This document shows, piece by piece, positions 1 through 8,966 of a stretch of DNA of 33,183 nt; the stretch's first letter is position 1, and each line of letters begins with the position of its first letter. Origin of the DNA: Rubellimicrobium sp. (lineage in GTDB: Bacteria > Pseudomonadota > Alphaproteobacteria > Rhodobacterales > Rhodobacteraceae); the NCBI GenBank assembly GCA_020832515.1, contig JAFIEN010000006.1, positions 1 through 33,183 on the forward strand, written 5' to 3'. The translations under genes and the position numbers were made by a program. The notes under the pieces were generated by a model. That model had not been told where the DNA came from. It ran no database searches and saw only the letters and a program-made list of their open reading frames with translations.

Positions 1-30
1 GGCGGGGGGGGGCCCCCCCCCCCCCCCCCC
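1..30. other. Homopolymer G/C tract at window edge
   Basis: The window opens with GGC, then nine G, then eighteen C, before ordinary sequence resumes. The tract lies just ahead of the first permease, where the preceding gene should encode the matching binding protein. It could be a true G/C hairpin like the one between the binding-protein and permease genes of cluster B. It could equally be an assembly or polishing artefact at a contig end. I see no coding content in it. Confidence 0.6.
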
Positions 31-69
31 ACGCCCTGATCTTGCAATCCCGAAAGGCCCTCGCCTGCG

Positions 70-1020
70 ATGACCGAAACCGCCGCACCTGCCCGGACCG
101 ATCAACCAGATGCGTCGGGCGCCCTGCGGCAGGGTCGATCGCGCTTCGGCGCCGAGGCGCGCCAGACGACTTTCGCGCTCTTGCTGGTGCTTCCGGTGGT
201 GGCGCTGATCATGGGCCTGGTCGCCTACCCGTTCCTGTTCTCGATCTGGATTTCCTTTACCGACCGGGTAATCGGCGGCGGCGGGAATTTCATTGGTTTC
301 GACAATTTCCGTTTCCTTGCGGGGTCTTCGCTGTTCAGCGCCGCGATCCGCAACACGATCACGATCGTCGTGGTGACCGGGGTGCTGAAACTGGTCATCG
401 GTCTTGGCCTGGCACTCATCGTGCATCAGAAGATCCCGGCGCGCGGGTTTCTGCGCGCCTTTCTGATGTTGCCCTGGGCAATGCCTGCCTTTGTGGCTTT
501 CCTGACGTGGCGGGTGCTGTATCAGCCCATCGGTGGCGGATTCAACCTGATCCTGACGCAGACGGGGCTATATCCCCACATCGTCGACTGGCTGGGCCAA
601 CGGTCCACCGCGATGCCGTCGGTGATCGTCGCATCCGTCTGGCGCGGTTTCCCGTTCTGGTTCATCAGCATTCTCGCCGCCCTGCAATCCATCCCGCGCG
701 ACCTCTACGAAGCCGCTCGTGTCGACGGCGCAACGCTGTGGCAGCAGTTCTGGACCGTCACCGTGCCGGGCATCAAGCAGGTGGTGATCGTGACGACGCT
801 CTTGTCGTCGATCTGGACGGCCAATGCGTTCGAGCATGTCTGGTTGCTGACGCAAGGTGGGCCGTCGGATGCCACGATGGTGTTTCCGGTGCTGGCCTAT
901 CTTGGCATGCAGACCCAGCGGATAGGAGAGGCGGCAGCGGTTTCCGTCGCCATGCTGCCGGTGCTGGTGATCCTTGTTCTTGTTGCAACCACGCTGTTGC
1001 AGCGCGATGACGACAGATGA
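70..1020 (+). CDS. Sugar ABC transporter permease, MalF/UgpA type
   Basis: Inner-membrane permease of a carbohydrate (CUT1-type) ABC importer, 316 aa. A charged cytoplasmic N-terminus is followed by a first hydrophobic segment at about residues 34-60 (ALLLVLPVVALIMGLV) and further membrane segments through the C-terminus. The EAA loop that docks the ATPase is visible as YEAARVDGATLWQQF at about residues 216-230. Length and layout fit the family. Its stop overlaps the start of the next permease by 4 bp (ATGA), so the two are probably translationally coupled. The binding protein is expected upstream, outside the window. The ATG at 70 is preceded by a weak GAAAGG site. The substrate cannot be told from the sequence. 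Confidence 0.93.
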   Translation: MTETAAPARTDQPDASGALRQGRSRFGAEARQTTFALLLVLPVVALIMGLVAYPFLFSIWISFTDRVIGGGGNFIGFDNFRFLAGSSLFSAAIRNTITIVVVTGVLKLVIGLGLALIVHQKIPARGFLRAFLMLPWAMPAFVAFLTWRVLYQPIGGGFNLILTQTGLYPHIVDWLGQRSTAMPSVIVASVWRGFPFWFISILAALQSIPRDLYEAARVDGATLWQQFWTVTVPGIKQVVIVTTLLSSIWTANAFEHVWLLTQGGPSDATMVFPVLAYLGMQTQRIGEAAAVSVAMLPVLVILVLVATTLLQRDDDR

Positions 1021-1886
1021 CCGTGGTCCGATCCCCTGCGCAACTGCGCACCCGACCGCCGGTCCGCCCCGACGTGGCGCGCATCGTCAGCTACATCGTG
1101 CTGGCCATCGCGGCTTTGGCGATCCTGTTTCCGATCTACTGGATGATCATCACCTCGCTGAAACTCCCGCGCGAGATCTACCGCACCCCGGCGCTCTGGC
1201 CCTCGGTCTTTACGCTCGACAATTACCGCAACCTCATCAACGAAAAGCAGTTCCTGATCCCGATCCGGAATTCATTCGTGGTGGCGCTGACGGTCACGGT
1301 GATTTCGGTCTTCATATCGTCCTTCGCGGCCTATTCGCTGGTGCGGTTTCGCTACAGGTTCCGGGGGCTGATCGGGCGGATCATCCTGTTCGCCTATCTT
1401 ACACCGACGTCGCTTCTGTTCATTCCACTCTCGATCCTGATGGCCCGGATGGGGATGAGCAATTCGCTCTACGGGCTGATGCTTGTCTATCTGACGTTCT
1501 CCCTGCCGCTCTCGACATGGATGCTTCAAAGCTACTTTCGCGCGGTCCCGCGCGAGCTTGAGGAACAGGCGATGATCGACGGGATGAGCAGGTTCGGCGC
1601 GCTGATCCGCGTCGTTCTGCCCCTTTCGGCACCGGGCATCGCCGCCGTGTCGATCTTCACCTTCACCGGCGCATGGAACGAGATGCTTCTGGCACTGGTC
1701 CTGATCACATCCGACAGCCAGCGCACCGCACCCATCGCGCTGAACTACCTCATCACCAGCGACGTTCTGCCCTGGGGGCCGCTCATGGCAGGCGCGGTTC
1801 TGTCGTCGGTGCCATTGATGATTCTCTATTTCGTTGCGCAACGGTTCATGGTGAACGGCCTCTCGGACGGGTCGGTCAAGGGATGA
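1017..1886 (+). CDS. Sugar ABC transporter permease, MalG/UgpE type
   Basis: Second inner-membrane permease of the cluster A importer, 289 aa. The N-terminal membrane segment (SYIVLAIAALAILFPIYWMIITSLK) with its short FPIYWMIITSLK motif is typical of the MalG side of CUT1 transporters. The EAA loop reads EEQAMIDGMSRFGALIRVVLP at about residues 180-200. Start and stop overlap the neighbouring permease in an ATGA arrangement. It should pair with the gene before it and with the MalK-type ATPase encoded two genes downstream. The substrate is unknown. The family assignment is firm. Confidence 0.93.
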   Translation: MTVVRSPAQLRTRPPVRPDVARIVSYIVLAIAALAILFPIYWMIITSLKLPREIYRTPALWPSVFTLDNYRNLINEKQFLIPIRNSFVVALTVTVISVFISSFAAYSLVRFRYRFRGLIGRIILFAYLTPTSLLFIPLSILMARMGMSNSLYGLMLVYLTFSLPLSTWMLQSYFRAVPRELEEQAMIDGMSRFGALIRVVLPLSAPGIAAVSIFTFTGAWNEMLLALVLITSDSQRTAPIALNYLITSDVLPWGPLMAGAVLSSVPLMILYFVAQRFMVNGLSDGSVKG

Positions 1887-1917
1887 TGCCCGCGCGCCCA
1901 ACCCCGGAGAAAGTGAC

Positions 1918-2964
1918 ATGACCATCCGTATCGGCGTCGGCCAGTTCAACGAACTGACGGACGAGAAATTGCGTTTCGCCGCCCAGATCGGCGCGACGGG
2001 CGTCCAGATGAACACGCCGAAACTGCCCGGCGAGACGCATTGGGAAGAGGCCGATCTGGCCGCTCTGGTGGCAAGGACCCGCGAGTTTGGCCTGACATTC
2101 GAGGCGATCGAGAATGTCCCGGTGCAGTTCTACGACAAGACCATGCTGGGCCTGCCCGGACGAGATGAGCAGATCGAGAATTACGCGAAAACCATCCGCA
2201 ATGTCGGCGCGGCGGGCATCCCGGTGCTGGGCTATCATTTCATGCCCAATTCCGTCTGGCGCACCGAAAAATCCGCGCCCGGCCGCGGCGGGGCGGGCTG
2301 CACTGCCTTCGATCAGGCCTTGGTCGATGCCGCCCCCGACCGGGACGCGTTGCGCGCCTTCCTGCCCACGGGTCTGGGCCATCAGGACCGGATGCCCCTG
2401 CGCGGCCCCGACGAGCCGATCAGCACCGAGGAGGAGATGTGGGACAATTACGCCTATTTCATCAAGGCCGTGATACCCGTGGCCGAACAGGCAGGTGTGC
2501 GCCTTGCACTTCATCCCGACGACCCGCCGGTGCCGGTGCTGGGCGGCGTCGCGCGCCTGTTCTACCGGCCCGAGGGTTTCTACAAGGCCCACGAGATTGC
2601 CGGAAGCAGCCCCGCATGGGCGCTTGACCTGTGCCTGGGTTGTTGTTCGGAAATGGTGGGCGGCGCGCAGAACGTGCGCGACCTGATCCGATATTTCGGC
2701 CCCAAAGGCAGCCTTGCCTATATCCATTTCCGCGACGTGCAGGGCACCGTGCCCAACTTTCGTGAATGCTTCATCGGCGAAGGCAATTTCGATCCGGCCG
2801 AGGTGATGATGCTCTTGCACGAGGTGGGCTTCGACGGGTTTCTGCTGGATGATCATGTGCCGCAGATGGATGGCGACACGCCCTGGAACCATCGCGGGCG
2901 GGCGCATGCCATCGGCTACATGCAGGGGCTCTTGCGCATGGCGCAACTGGCCCGCGCGGCCTGA
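1918..2964 (+). CDS. uxuA: Mannonate dehydratase family protein (UxuA-like)
   Basis: Probable cytoplasmic sugar-acid dehydratase of the UxuA TIM-barrel family, which converts D-mannonate to 2-keto-3-deoxygluconate. Length is 348 aa, normal for the shorter UxuA forms. The metal site known from UxuA is recognisable: H199 in ALHPDDPP, C239 in LCLGCCSE, H270 in YIHFRDV and D311/D312 in LLDDHVPQMDGD. A clear GGAGAAAG site precedes the ATG at 1918. It sits between the permeases and the ATPase of the same importer, which suggests that the imported compound yields a hexuronate or aldonate. A relative acting on another sugar acid cannot be excluded. No kinase or aldolase for 2-keto-3-deoxygluconate is visible in the window. 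Confidence 0.8.
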   Translation: MTIRIGVGQFNELTDEKLRFAAQIGATGVQMNTPKLPGETHWEEADLAALVARTREFGLTFEAIENVPVQFYDKTMLGLPGRDEQIENYAKTIRNVGAAGIPVLGYHFMPNSVWRTEKSAPGRGGAGCTAFDQALVDAAPDRDALRAFLPTGLGHQDRMPLRGPDEPISTEEEMWDNYAYFIKAVIPVAEQAGVRLALHPDDPPVPVLGGVARLFYRPEGFYKAHEIAGSSPAWALDLCLGCCSEMVGGAQNVRDLIRYFGPKGSLAYIHFRDVQGTVPNFRECFIGEGNFDPAEVMMLLHEVGFDGFLLDDHVPQMDGDTPWNHRGRAHAIGYMQGLLRMAQLARAA

Positions 2965-2985
2965 GCCGGGACAGGGGGTAAGGGC

Positions 2986-4086
2986 ATGGCCACGGTCGAG
3001 ATGCACCATGTGCGCAAATCCTTCGGCAAGGTGGACGTCATCAACGACGTGTCATTCACGATGCAGGATGGCGAGTTTCTGGCCCTCGTCGGCCCGTCGG
3101 GCTGTGGAAAATCCACGCTTCTGCGGATGATCGCGGGGTTGGAGACAATCTCGGCGGGCGACATCGTGATCGGCGACCGTGTGGTGAACGACCTTGCCCC
3201 CAAGGACCGCGACATCGCGATGGTGTTCCAGAGTTATGCGCTTTACCCCAACCTCACGGTGGAACGGAACATGGGCCAGCCCCTGCGCCTTGCCCGCCGC
3301 CCCAAGGCCGAGATCCGCGAACGGGTGGCCGAAGCGGCGCGCATCCTGTCGCTGACACCCTATCTTGACCGCTATCCACGGCAATTGTCGGGCGGCCAGC
3401 GGCAGCGCGTCGCGATGGGCCGCGCGATCGTGCGTGACCCGGCCGTGTTCCTGTTCGACGAACCCCTCTCGAACCTTGACGCGAAACTGCGCGTGCAGAT
3501 GCGGTCGGAAATCAAGGAGTTGCACCAGCGCCTGCGCACAACGACCGTCTATGTCACCCATGATCAGGTCGAGGCGATGACGATGGCGGACCGGGTGGTG
3601 GTGATGCAGGGCGGCCGCATCGAACAGCTGGGCGCGCCGCTTGAGCTTTACGATCGGCCGGTGAACCTTTTCGTCGCGGGCTTCATGGGATCGCCCGCAA
3701 TGAACCAGATCGCGGGACATGTGGTGGTGGGGCCGGACGGGCCTGCCTTCCAGACCGATGCGGGTCTGCGCTTCGCCTTGCCCGCTCAGGCACTTCCTGC
3801 AGAGGGGCGCAGGGTCGTGATGGGCATCCGGCCCGAACACCTGGCCATCGACGGCACCGATCCCGCGCTGACCGCGACTGTCGCGGTGGTCGAGGCGTCA
3901 GGCGCCGATACGCTGCTGATCCTGCGCGAGGCCGGCCTGTCCTTGACCGTCCTTGTCCGGGACAGGGTTGACGCAGGTCCGGGCGCGCGCGTCGGGCTGA
4001 CCCTCATCCCCGGCAAGCTGCACTTCTTCGATGCCGAAAGCGGTGCCCGGATTGCGCCCGGGACCTCTCTGTCACCACCCGGGTGA
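2986..4086 (+). CDS. Sugar ABC transporter ATP-binding protein, MalK/UgpC type
   Basis: Cytoplasmic ATPase powering the cluster A importer, 366 aa. Walker A is GPSGCGKST (residues 36-44), the Q-loop lies in [11 protein letters not shown], the ABC signature is LSGGQRQR (134-141) and Walker B is FLFDEP (155-160), with the switch histidine in [11 protein letters not shown]. The C-terminal third, from about residue 240, is the regulatory MOP/TOBE-like extension of MalK-type subunits, with GIRPEHL visible. It closes the first half of the cluster. The next gene starts 483 bp later, an unusually long gap for this window. Confidence 0.94.
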   Translation: MATVEMHHVRKSFGKVDVINDVSFTMQDGEFLALVGPSGCGKSTLLRMIAGLETISAGDIVIGDRVVNDLAPKDRDIAMVFQSYALYPNLTVERNMGQPLRLARRPKAEIRERVAEAARILSLTPYLDRYPRQLSGGQRQRVAMGRAIVRDPAVFLFDEPLSNLDAKLRVQMRSEIKELHQRLRTTTVYVTHDQVEAMTMADRVVVMQGGRIEQLGAPLELYDRPVNLFVAGFMGSPAMNQIAGHVVVGPDGPAFQTDAGLRFALPAQALPAEGRRVVMGIRPEHLAIDGTDPALTATVAVVEASGADTLLILREAGLSLTVLVRDRVDAGPGARVGLTLIPGKLHFFDAESGARIAPGTSLSPPG

Positions 4087-4569
4087 TTGCAGGCCCGTTT
4101 GCCAGACAGGCCCGGCCTTCGACCTTGCCAGTCCTTGGGCGCATCGACCGGGGATCGCCCCTTTAGGACGGATTGCGGAAACGGGCCGTTGTCGAGGAGG
4201 GCATCGCACGGCCGGGTTCGCTCGGGGCTGTCATGGCTCCGGAAGCGATGGCCCTGATCGTCCGAGGCCGCATCTGGGGGCGCGAGACGACGCTCGATGC
4301 CGCGTCCGGCGCAGAGCAGATCGAACGCGGCCTGTGCCCGATGGATCCGCACAAAGACCCGGCGCGTCGCGCGGTCGGCGGCCGCGAAAGGGTAGTGGCG
4401 ACCCGCCCCCGTGCAGAGGGGTCCCCGACCTTGCGGGCGACGCAACATCACCCCCTCCGGTCGTGGACCGGGCATCGGGATTACGGCCCCACCCATGACC
4501 GAAGGCACGGTTCACAAAGCCGCCGCCGTGACCCAGTCTTGCTTCGAAAGATTTGCGAGGGATACTGCC
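4087..4569. other. Gene-free gap inside cluster A
   Basis: 483 bp between the ATPase and the dehydrogenase. The ORFs listed here on both strands are arginine/proline-rich GC shadows that I could not relate to any family. The gap probably holds the end of one transcript and the promoter of the next, but no good promoter or terminator is obvious. At 4411-4440 the pattern CAGAGG...CCTTGCGG faintly resembles, in inverted orientation, the short repeat found at 16401-16431 and 30053-30082, so a decayed mobile-element end is possible. Confidence 0.5.
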
Positions 4570-5667
4570 ATGAAGGATCGAGTGCGCGTCGGGGTCATCG
4601 GGATCGGAAGCGTCTCGCGCGTCTACATCCCCCATCTGCGGCGGCTGAACCTCGAGGGCCTGCCGAACGAGATCGTCGTCGCCTGCGACTTGAACCCTGC
4701 CCGTGCGGCGGTTGCCCGCGACACCTACGGGATTGATACGTTCACCACCGACTACCGCGAGGTTCTGGCCCGCGATGACGTGGATGCCGTCCTGATCCTG
4801 ACCGCAATGCAGGTACATGGCGAGATCACCCGTGCCGCCCTTGCCGCCGGCAAGCATGTGCTGGTTGAAAAGCCCATGTCGATGGACCTCGACGAGGCGG
4901 CGCTGATCGTCAAGGAGGCAAAGACCGCCAAGGGCATCCTTGTCTGCGCGCCGCATACCACGCTCAGCCGAACCTATAAGGAAATGTGGCGCGCGATCCA
5001 TTCCGGCAAGATCGGCCGCCCCGTTTCGGCCAGGGGATTTTATGGCTGGTCGGGACCAAGTTGGGGCAAGTGGTTCTACCAGCCGGGCGGTGGCCCCATG
5101 TTCGACCTGGGCGTCTACAACGTCATGACCCTGACCGGGCTGCTGGGCCCCTGCAAGCGCGTCATGGCGATGACCGGCACAGCCATCCCCGAGCGCGTGG
5201 TCGATGACGAGATGATGACCGTCCAGACCGAGGACAACTTCCAGCTTCTGCTTGATTTCGGCAACCAGTGCTTCGGCGTGGTGACCACAGGGTTCACCTT
5301 GCAGAAATACAAGGTGCCGGGGATCGAGATCTACGGCACCGAAGGCACGATCCAGATGTTCGGCGAGGACTGGGATCCCCAGGGCTACGAGATCTGGGAG
5401 AACGACAAGGGCTATTGGGCCGTCCACGAAGACCGCTCGCGTTGGCCCTGGACCGACGGGGTGCGCGACATGCTGGCCGCAATCCACGAGGGGCGCAAGC
5501 CGGTGAACAGCCCCGAGCACGCCTATCATGTGCTCGACATCATGGTGAAATGCGCCGAGAGCGGCCGCAGCGGACAGGCGATCCCGGTGACCTCGACCTT
5601 CGAGCCGCCGCATTTCGGCGAGGCCGGGGACAGGATCGCCCCCCATCTGGACCACGCGCCCGAGTGA
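4570..5667 (+). CDS. Gfo/Idh/MocA family oxidoreductase
   Basis: Cytoplasmic NAD(P)-dependent dehydrogenase for a sugar or cyclitol, 365 aa. The Rossmann fingerprint is VGVIGIGSVSRVYIPHL at the N-terminus. The conserved EKP lysine motif is intact (LVEKPMSMDLDEA), and the C-terminal substrate domain has GGGPMFDLGVYNVMTLTGLLGP. The ATG at 4570 is preferred over the listed ORF start at 4411. It has a GCGAGGG site just upstream, and the Rossmann strand begins directly after it, whereas the extra 53 residues look non-coding. It overlaps the next gene by one base of a TGATG junction. The GPxxxDxxxY...LTxxLGP signature is shared with the two Gfo/Idh proteins of cluster B. Confidence 0.9.
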   Translation: MKDRVRVGVIGIGSVSRVYIPHLRRLNLEGLPNEIVVACDLNPARAAVARDTYGIDTFTTDYREVLARDDVDAVLILTAMQVHGEITRAALAAGKHVLVEKPMSMDLDEAALIVKEAKTAKGILVCAPHTTLSRTYKEMWRAIHSGKIGRPVSARGFYGWSGPSWGKWFYQPGGGPMFDLGVYNVMTLTGLLGPCKRVMAMTGTAIPERVVDDEMMTVQTEDNFQLLLDFGNQCFGVVTTGFTLQKYKVPGIEIYGTEGTIQMFGEDWDPQGYEIWENDKGYWAVHEDRSRWPWTDGVRDMLAAIHEGRKPVNSPEHAYHVLDIMVKCAESGRSGQAIPVTSTFEPPHFGEAGDRIAPHLDHAPE

Positions 5668-6518
5668 TGGCCTACAAATCCTCGCCCCGCCCCGACTTCG
5701 ACGCGCCGACGCCCATTCCCTACAGCGCCGTGACCCGGCATCTGTGGGGCGATGCCGCGGCGGGGTTCGTGGACGACTGGATCTATGTCTCGTCCATGCA
5801 GATCCACCAGCTGCTGTTCGGCCTGCCGCCCGGCGGCGCCTTCCGGCATTCGCCCGACTACCGGACGGTCTTTGCTGCGGACGAGACGCTGACCGTGCTG
5901 TCGGGGACGATGATCCTGTCGAACCCCGAAACCGGCGAGGTGGTTCCGGTCCGGACGGGCGAGACGGCCTTCTTCCGCCGCGACACTTGGCACCATGCCT
6001 TCGCCTGGGGAACCGAGGAGTTGCGGGTGCTGGAGTATTTCGCCCCACCCCCGGCAACCGGCTCTTCGGGGGCATATGCGAAGACGAAACCCTATGTCGA
6101 CCAACCCCGCTACGACCGCCCCGGGATGATCGGCAACTTCACCGGGACCCTGCCCGAGGGCACGATCCGCGTGATCCGCGAGGCCGACCGGCTATGGTCG
6201 CTCGATCCCGAGGATCAGCGGGTGATGACGGGGTTGTTCGTCTCGACCGAACATCTGACGTCGGGGACGATCCGCCTGTCGCCGGGGGGGCGGTCGGGGG
6301 TGATGTCGCATCGCGGATCGGTGGGGCTTTACGTCCTGTCAGGGCGGCTGAACGTCCTGCTCGAAGGGACCGACATTCTGCCGCGGTGGTTCGAGCTTCA
6401 TCCGCAAGACGGCTTCTTCCTGCCCGAAGGCACGCGCTACCGCCTTTGCAACATGGGCGGGACCGAGACCGAGACTGTCTTCGGCTGTGCCCCCGATTTC
6501 AGGAGCCCCGAGGAATGA
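5667..6518 (+). CDS. Bicupin protein
   Basis: 283-aa protein with two cupin-like halves. The first has the barrel strand pattern around DETLTVLSGTMILSN and GETAFFRRDTWHHAF. The second has GSVGLYVLSGRLNVLLEG and PQDGFFLPEGTRYRL. The metal-ligand sets look incomplete: the usual HxH of motif 1 is not clear in the first half, although histidines occur in TWHHAF. It may be a sugar isomerase/epimerase-type cupin or a sugar-binding accessory protein. The start at 5667 overlaps the stop of the dehydrogenase. The much longer listed ORF beginning at 5268 is in frame but would run through the dehydrogenase gene. Its position between a sugar dehydrogenase and a ROK protein supports a role in carbohydrate conversion. 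The exact function is not recognised. Confidence 0.75.
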   Translation: MAYKSSPRPDFDAPTPIPYSAVTRHLWGDAAAGFVDDWIYVSSMQIHQLLFGLPPGGAFRHSPDYRTVFAADETLTVLSGTMILSNPETGEVVPVRTGETAFFRRDTWHHAFAWGTEELRVLEYFAPPPATGSSGAYAKTKPYVDQPRYDRPGMIGNFTGTLPEGTIRVIREADRLWSLDPEDQRVMTGLFVSTEHLTSGTIRLSPGGRSGVMSHRGSVGLYVLSGRLNVLLEGTDILPRWFELHPQDGFFLPEGTRYRLCNMGGTETETVFGCAPDFRSPEE

Positions 6519-7468
6519 CCACCGTCGCGCCCCCGTCCTGTCCGGTGATCGGCCTTGATGTGGGCGGGACCAAGATCGCGGGCGGGCTTGTCGATCCGGC
6601 GACGGGCCGCATCATTGCCCGGCGAGAAGAGCCGACCGAGGCCGGTCAGGGCGGGTTCGCCGCACTTGGCCGGGTCGAGCGGATGGCGCGGGCACTGGCG
6701 GCCGAGGCGCCGGGCGGTCGCGTCGCCGGGGTCGGGCTGGGGGTCCCTGAACTGGTGGACCGGCAGGGGCGGCTGTTTTCGGGCTACCGGATCGATTGGC
6801 AGGGGCTGCCGGTCGTCGACCGGCTTTCCGCGCACGGTCGGGTGCGGATCGAAGCCGATGTCCGGGCCGCGGCCCTTGCCGAGGCGCGGGTCGGCGCGGG
6901 CCACGGGATGACCGATTTCCTTTTCGTGATCGTGGGCACCGGGATCAGCGCCGTATCGGTGCAGAACGGGGTGCCCTATCCCGGGGCACGGGGTGCAGCG
7001 CTGGTTCTGGCCAATGGCACGACGCGGCACCGCTGCGGGGAGTGCGGGGCCGAAACGGCCTATGTGCTTGAGGATGTGGCTTCGGGCCCCGGCCTTGTCG
7101 CAGCATTCCGCGCGGCCGGTGGCATGGCGGACCGGGCCGAGACGGTGCTCGAGGCCGCCCGGTCGGGCGATGCGCGCGCCACAGATGTGATCGCACTGGC
7201 GGCACTCCGTCTTGGGCAGGCGCTCGCGCTTCTTGTCGGCGCGCTCGATCCCGAGGCGGTGGTCCTTGGTGGCGGCCTCGGCTCGGCCCCCGGTCCCTAT
7301 TTCGATGCCGTCGCAGCCGAGATCCGCGCAGGTCTCTGGCCCGACGACAGCCGCAGCCTTCCCGTCCTGCCCGCGCGCCTTGGCCCCGATGCGGGGCTGA
7401 TCGGGGCCGCGCTGGGCCTTGCCGAAAGCCTGAACCAAGAGCCGGTCAACCGGTCGATGCACGCCTGA
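6515..7468 (+). CDS. ROK family protein (putative sugar kinase)
   Basis: 317-aa member of the ROK (repressor/ORF/kinase) family without a helix-turn-helix, so a kinase-type rather than a repressor-type member. The phosphate-binding motif is IGLDVGGTKIAGG (residues 12-24), followed by GVGLGVPELVD and the second phosphate loop VGTGISAVSV (140-149). The catalytic Asp is D115 in IEADVRAAALAE, where most ROK kinases have an END/ND motif. The usual ExGH and full zinc cluster are degenerate: only RHRCGECGAE (C174, C177) remains. ATGA overlap couples it to the cupin gene. It would phosphorylate the sugar product of this cluster, but the altered site means the substrate, or activity itself, is uncertain. 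Confidence 0.83.
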   Translation: MTTVAPPSCPVIGLDVGGTKIAGGLVDPATGRIIARREEPTEAGQGGFAALGRVERMARALAAEAPGGRVAGVGLGVPELVDRQGRLFSGYRIDWQGLPVVDRLSAHGRVRIEADVRAAALAEARVGAGHGMTDFLFVIVGTGISAVSVQNGVPYPGARGAALVLANGTTRHRCGECGAETAYVLEDVASGPGLVAAFRAAGGMADRAETVLEAARSGDARATDVIALAALRLGQALALLVGALDPEAVVLGGGLGSAPGPYFDAVAAEIRAGLWPDDSRSLPVLPARLGPDAGLIGAALGLAESLNQEPVNRSMHA

Positions 7469-7495
7469 AAACTTGATCCAAGGGAGAGAGATGCC

Positions 7496-8866
7496 ATGAA
7501 CATTCAGAGACTGCCCCTTCGCCGCCGCAGCTTCCTGCAAGGAAGCGCGGCTCTTTTCGGGGCCTCTGCCCTGCCATCCCGACTGATGGCCCAGAACGGC
7601 GGGCCGATCACGCTCTGGACGCCGGGCGGCAGCGAGTTGATGTGCGAGATCCACATCGACATCGTGAACGAGGTTGTCGCACTTGGCGGTCAGGTGACCA
7701 ACGGCGATGTCGTCTGCGGCTTCGGCCCCGGGCAGGATTACACCCAACGCCTGTTCGGCGCGATCGCTGCGGGGCAGGTGCCCGATGTCTCGATCCTGTG
7801 GGACAGCCCCGTCTCGCTTGGCGTGCAGGGGGCGTTCATCCCGCTGGACGAATACATGCAGCAGTTCCCGGGCCTCGCGGTTGAAAACTGGCCGGGCGGA
7901 CTTCTGGCCTCGTGCCAGTTCCAGGGCCGCACCTACGGCCTTCCGGTCGTCGCCGGGGTCTATTCGATGTGGTACAATCCCGAGATGTTCGAGGAACGCG
8001 GGATTTCGTCCGCACGCGAGGACTTCCCCAAGACCTGGGACGAGCTGCGCCGCATCAGCAAGGAATTCACCCGCTGGGATGGCGACACCCTTCTGACCGG
8101 GGGCTTCGTGCCGCCGCGGTCGGCGCCCACGCTGCCGATCTGGGCCGCGCTGAACGGCGGGCGCATCTTCAACGCCGACGAGGCCCGCTACGAGATCGAC
8201 AGTGAACAGAACAACGAGATGTTCAATTTCTGGGTCGAGTGGATGGACGAGGAATACCGGGGCGACCTGAACCTTGTGGATCGCTCGGCCAATTTCTCGA
8301 GCGGCTATGTCAACTACGATCTCGGCACCGGGTCGGGCTTCCGCGAGGGGCGGGCAGCGGTTGTCCATGACGGAAGCTGGCTTATGGGCGACTACTGGCA
8401 GGAACCCGAGCCCACCTTCCTGAACTGGGATCTTGCCGCCCATCCTGTCGGGCCTTCCGGGACCGCGACGGTCTCGGGCATCTGGCCGAACTGGGCGGTC
8501 ATCCCGGTGGGCGCGCGCAACCCCGAAGGGGCGGCGGCCTATCTGGACTATCTCTCGACCGTGGGGGTGGTGGACTGGTACCGCCAGATCCCCGACGTGC
8601 CGACCAACACCCTGGTCGAGGCCGAGCCGCCGACCGTCGTGGTGGAACAGCGGGGCGAGGATTTCGCCCGCGACGTGACCGAGTTCCTGCAAGAACAGGC
8701 CGGCATCGTCACGCCGATGTGGCACAGCCCGGTCGAGGCCTTCGCGCAGGATCAGCTGACCCTTGCGATCCAGAAGATCTTTACCAAGACAGCGCCCATC
8801 GCCGAGGCGCTGGCCGATGCCCAGTCCGCAAGCCAGGCCGAGCTTGAACGGGTCCTGCGCCAGTGA
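7496..8866 (+). CDS. Sugar ABC transporter substrate-binding protein, Tat-type signal
   Basis: Periplasmic binding protein of the cluster B importer, 456 aa. The N-terminus RRRSFLQGSAALFGASALPSR carries a twin-arginine (RRxFLQG) motif, then a hydrophobic stretch and a cleavage region near LMAQN, so export folded by Tat is likely. The mature part begins with a β-strand GPITLWTPGG and has the family 1 extracellular solute-binding pattern, such as WDSPVSLGVQGAFIPLDEYM and GLPVVAGVYSMWYNPEMFEE. A GGGAGAGAG site precedes the ATG. A strong stem-loop separates it from the permease genes. Its solute is unknown. Acidic and aromatic residues are abundant, as in binding proteins for oligosaccharides or glycosides. 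Confidence 0.92.
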   Translation: MNIQRLPLRRRSFLQGSAALFGASALPSRLMAQNGGPITLWTPGGSELMCEIHIDIVNEVVALGGQVTNGDVVCGFGPGQDYTQRLFGAIAAGQVPDVSILWDSPVSLGVQGAFIPLDEYMQQFPGLAVENWPGGLLASCQFQGRTYGLPVVAGVYSMWYNPEMFEERGISSAREDFPKTWDELRRISKEFTRWDGDTLLTGGFVPPRSAPTLPIWAALNGGRIFNADEARYEIDSEQNNEMFNFWVEWMDEEYRGDLNLVDRSANFSSGYVNYDLGTGSGFREGRAAVVHDGSWLMGDYWQEPEPTFLNWDLAAHPVGPSGTATVSGIWPNWAVIPVGARNPEGAAAYLDYLSTVGVVDWYRQIPDVPTNTLVEAEPPTVVVEQRGEDFARDVTEFLQEQAGIVTPMWHSPVEAFAQDQLTLAIQKIFTKTAPIAEALADAQSASQAELERVLRQ

Positions 8867-8896
8867 CCAGGCCTTGCGCCACACATGACGCGATGC

Positions 8897-8916
8897 GGGG
8901 GCCATTCGTGGCCCCC
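8897..8916 (+). terminator. Stem-loop between binding-protein and permease genes
   Basis: GGGGGCC, a six-base loop ATTCGT, then GGCCCCC form a perfect 7-bp stem 30 bp after the binding-protein stop. No T-run follows, so it is more likely a partial terminator or 3' mRNA stabiliser that raises the binding-protein level over the permeases than a full terminator. This is inferred from its position; such hairpins are common in binding-protein-dependent importer operons. Confidence 0.6.
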
Positions 8917-8966
8917 CGTCAAACGACCTGCGGGCAAGGCCCGGCCAGCGGCGGCGGCAGCGGGTC

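Noticed and set aside
4087-4569. Small genes in the cluster A gap (ORFs 4173-4736 plus, 4163-4354 minus)
   Set aside because: They have no ribosome site of note and a shadow-like composition, and their frames run into the well-supported dehydrogenase gene or end without a domain.
4231-6075. 614-aa minus-strand ORF
   Set aside because: It is antisense to the Gfo/Idh and cupin genes, with no domain and an arginine-rich shadow composition.
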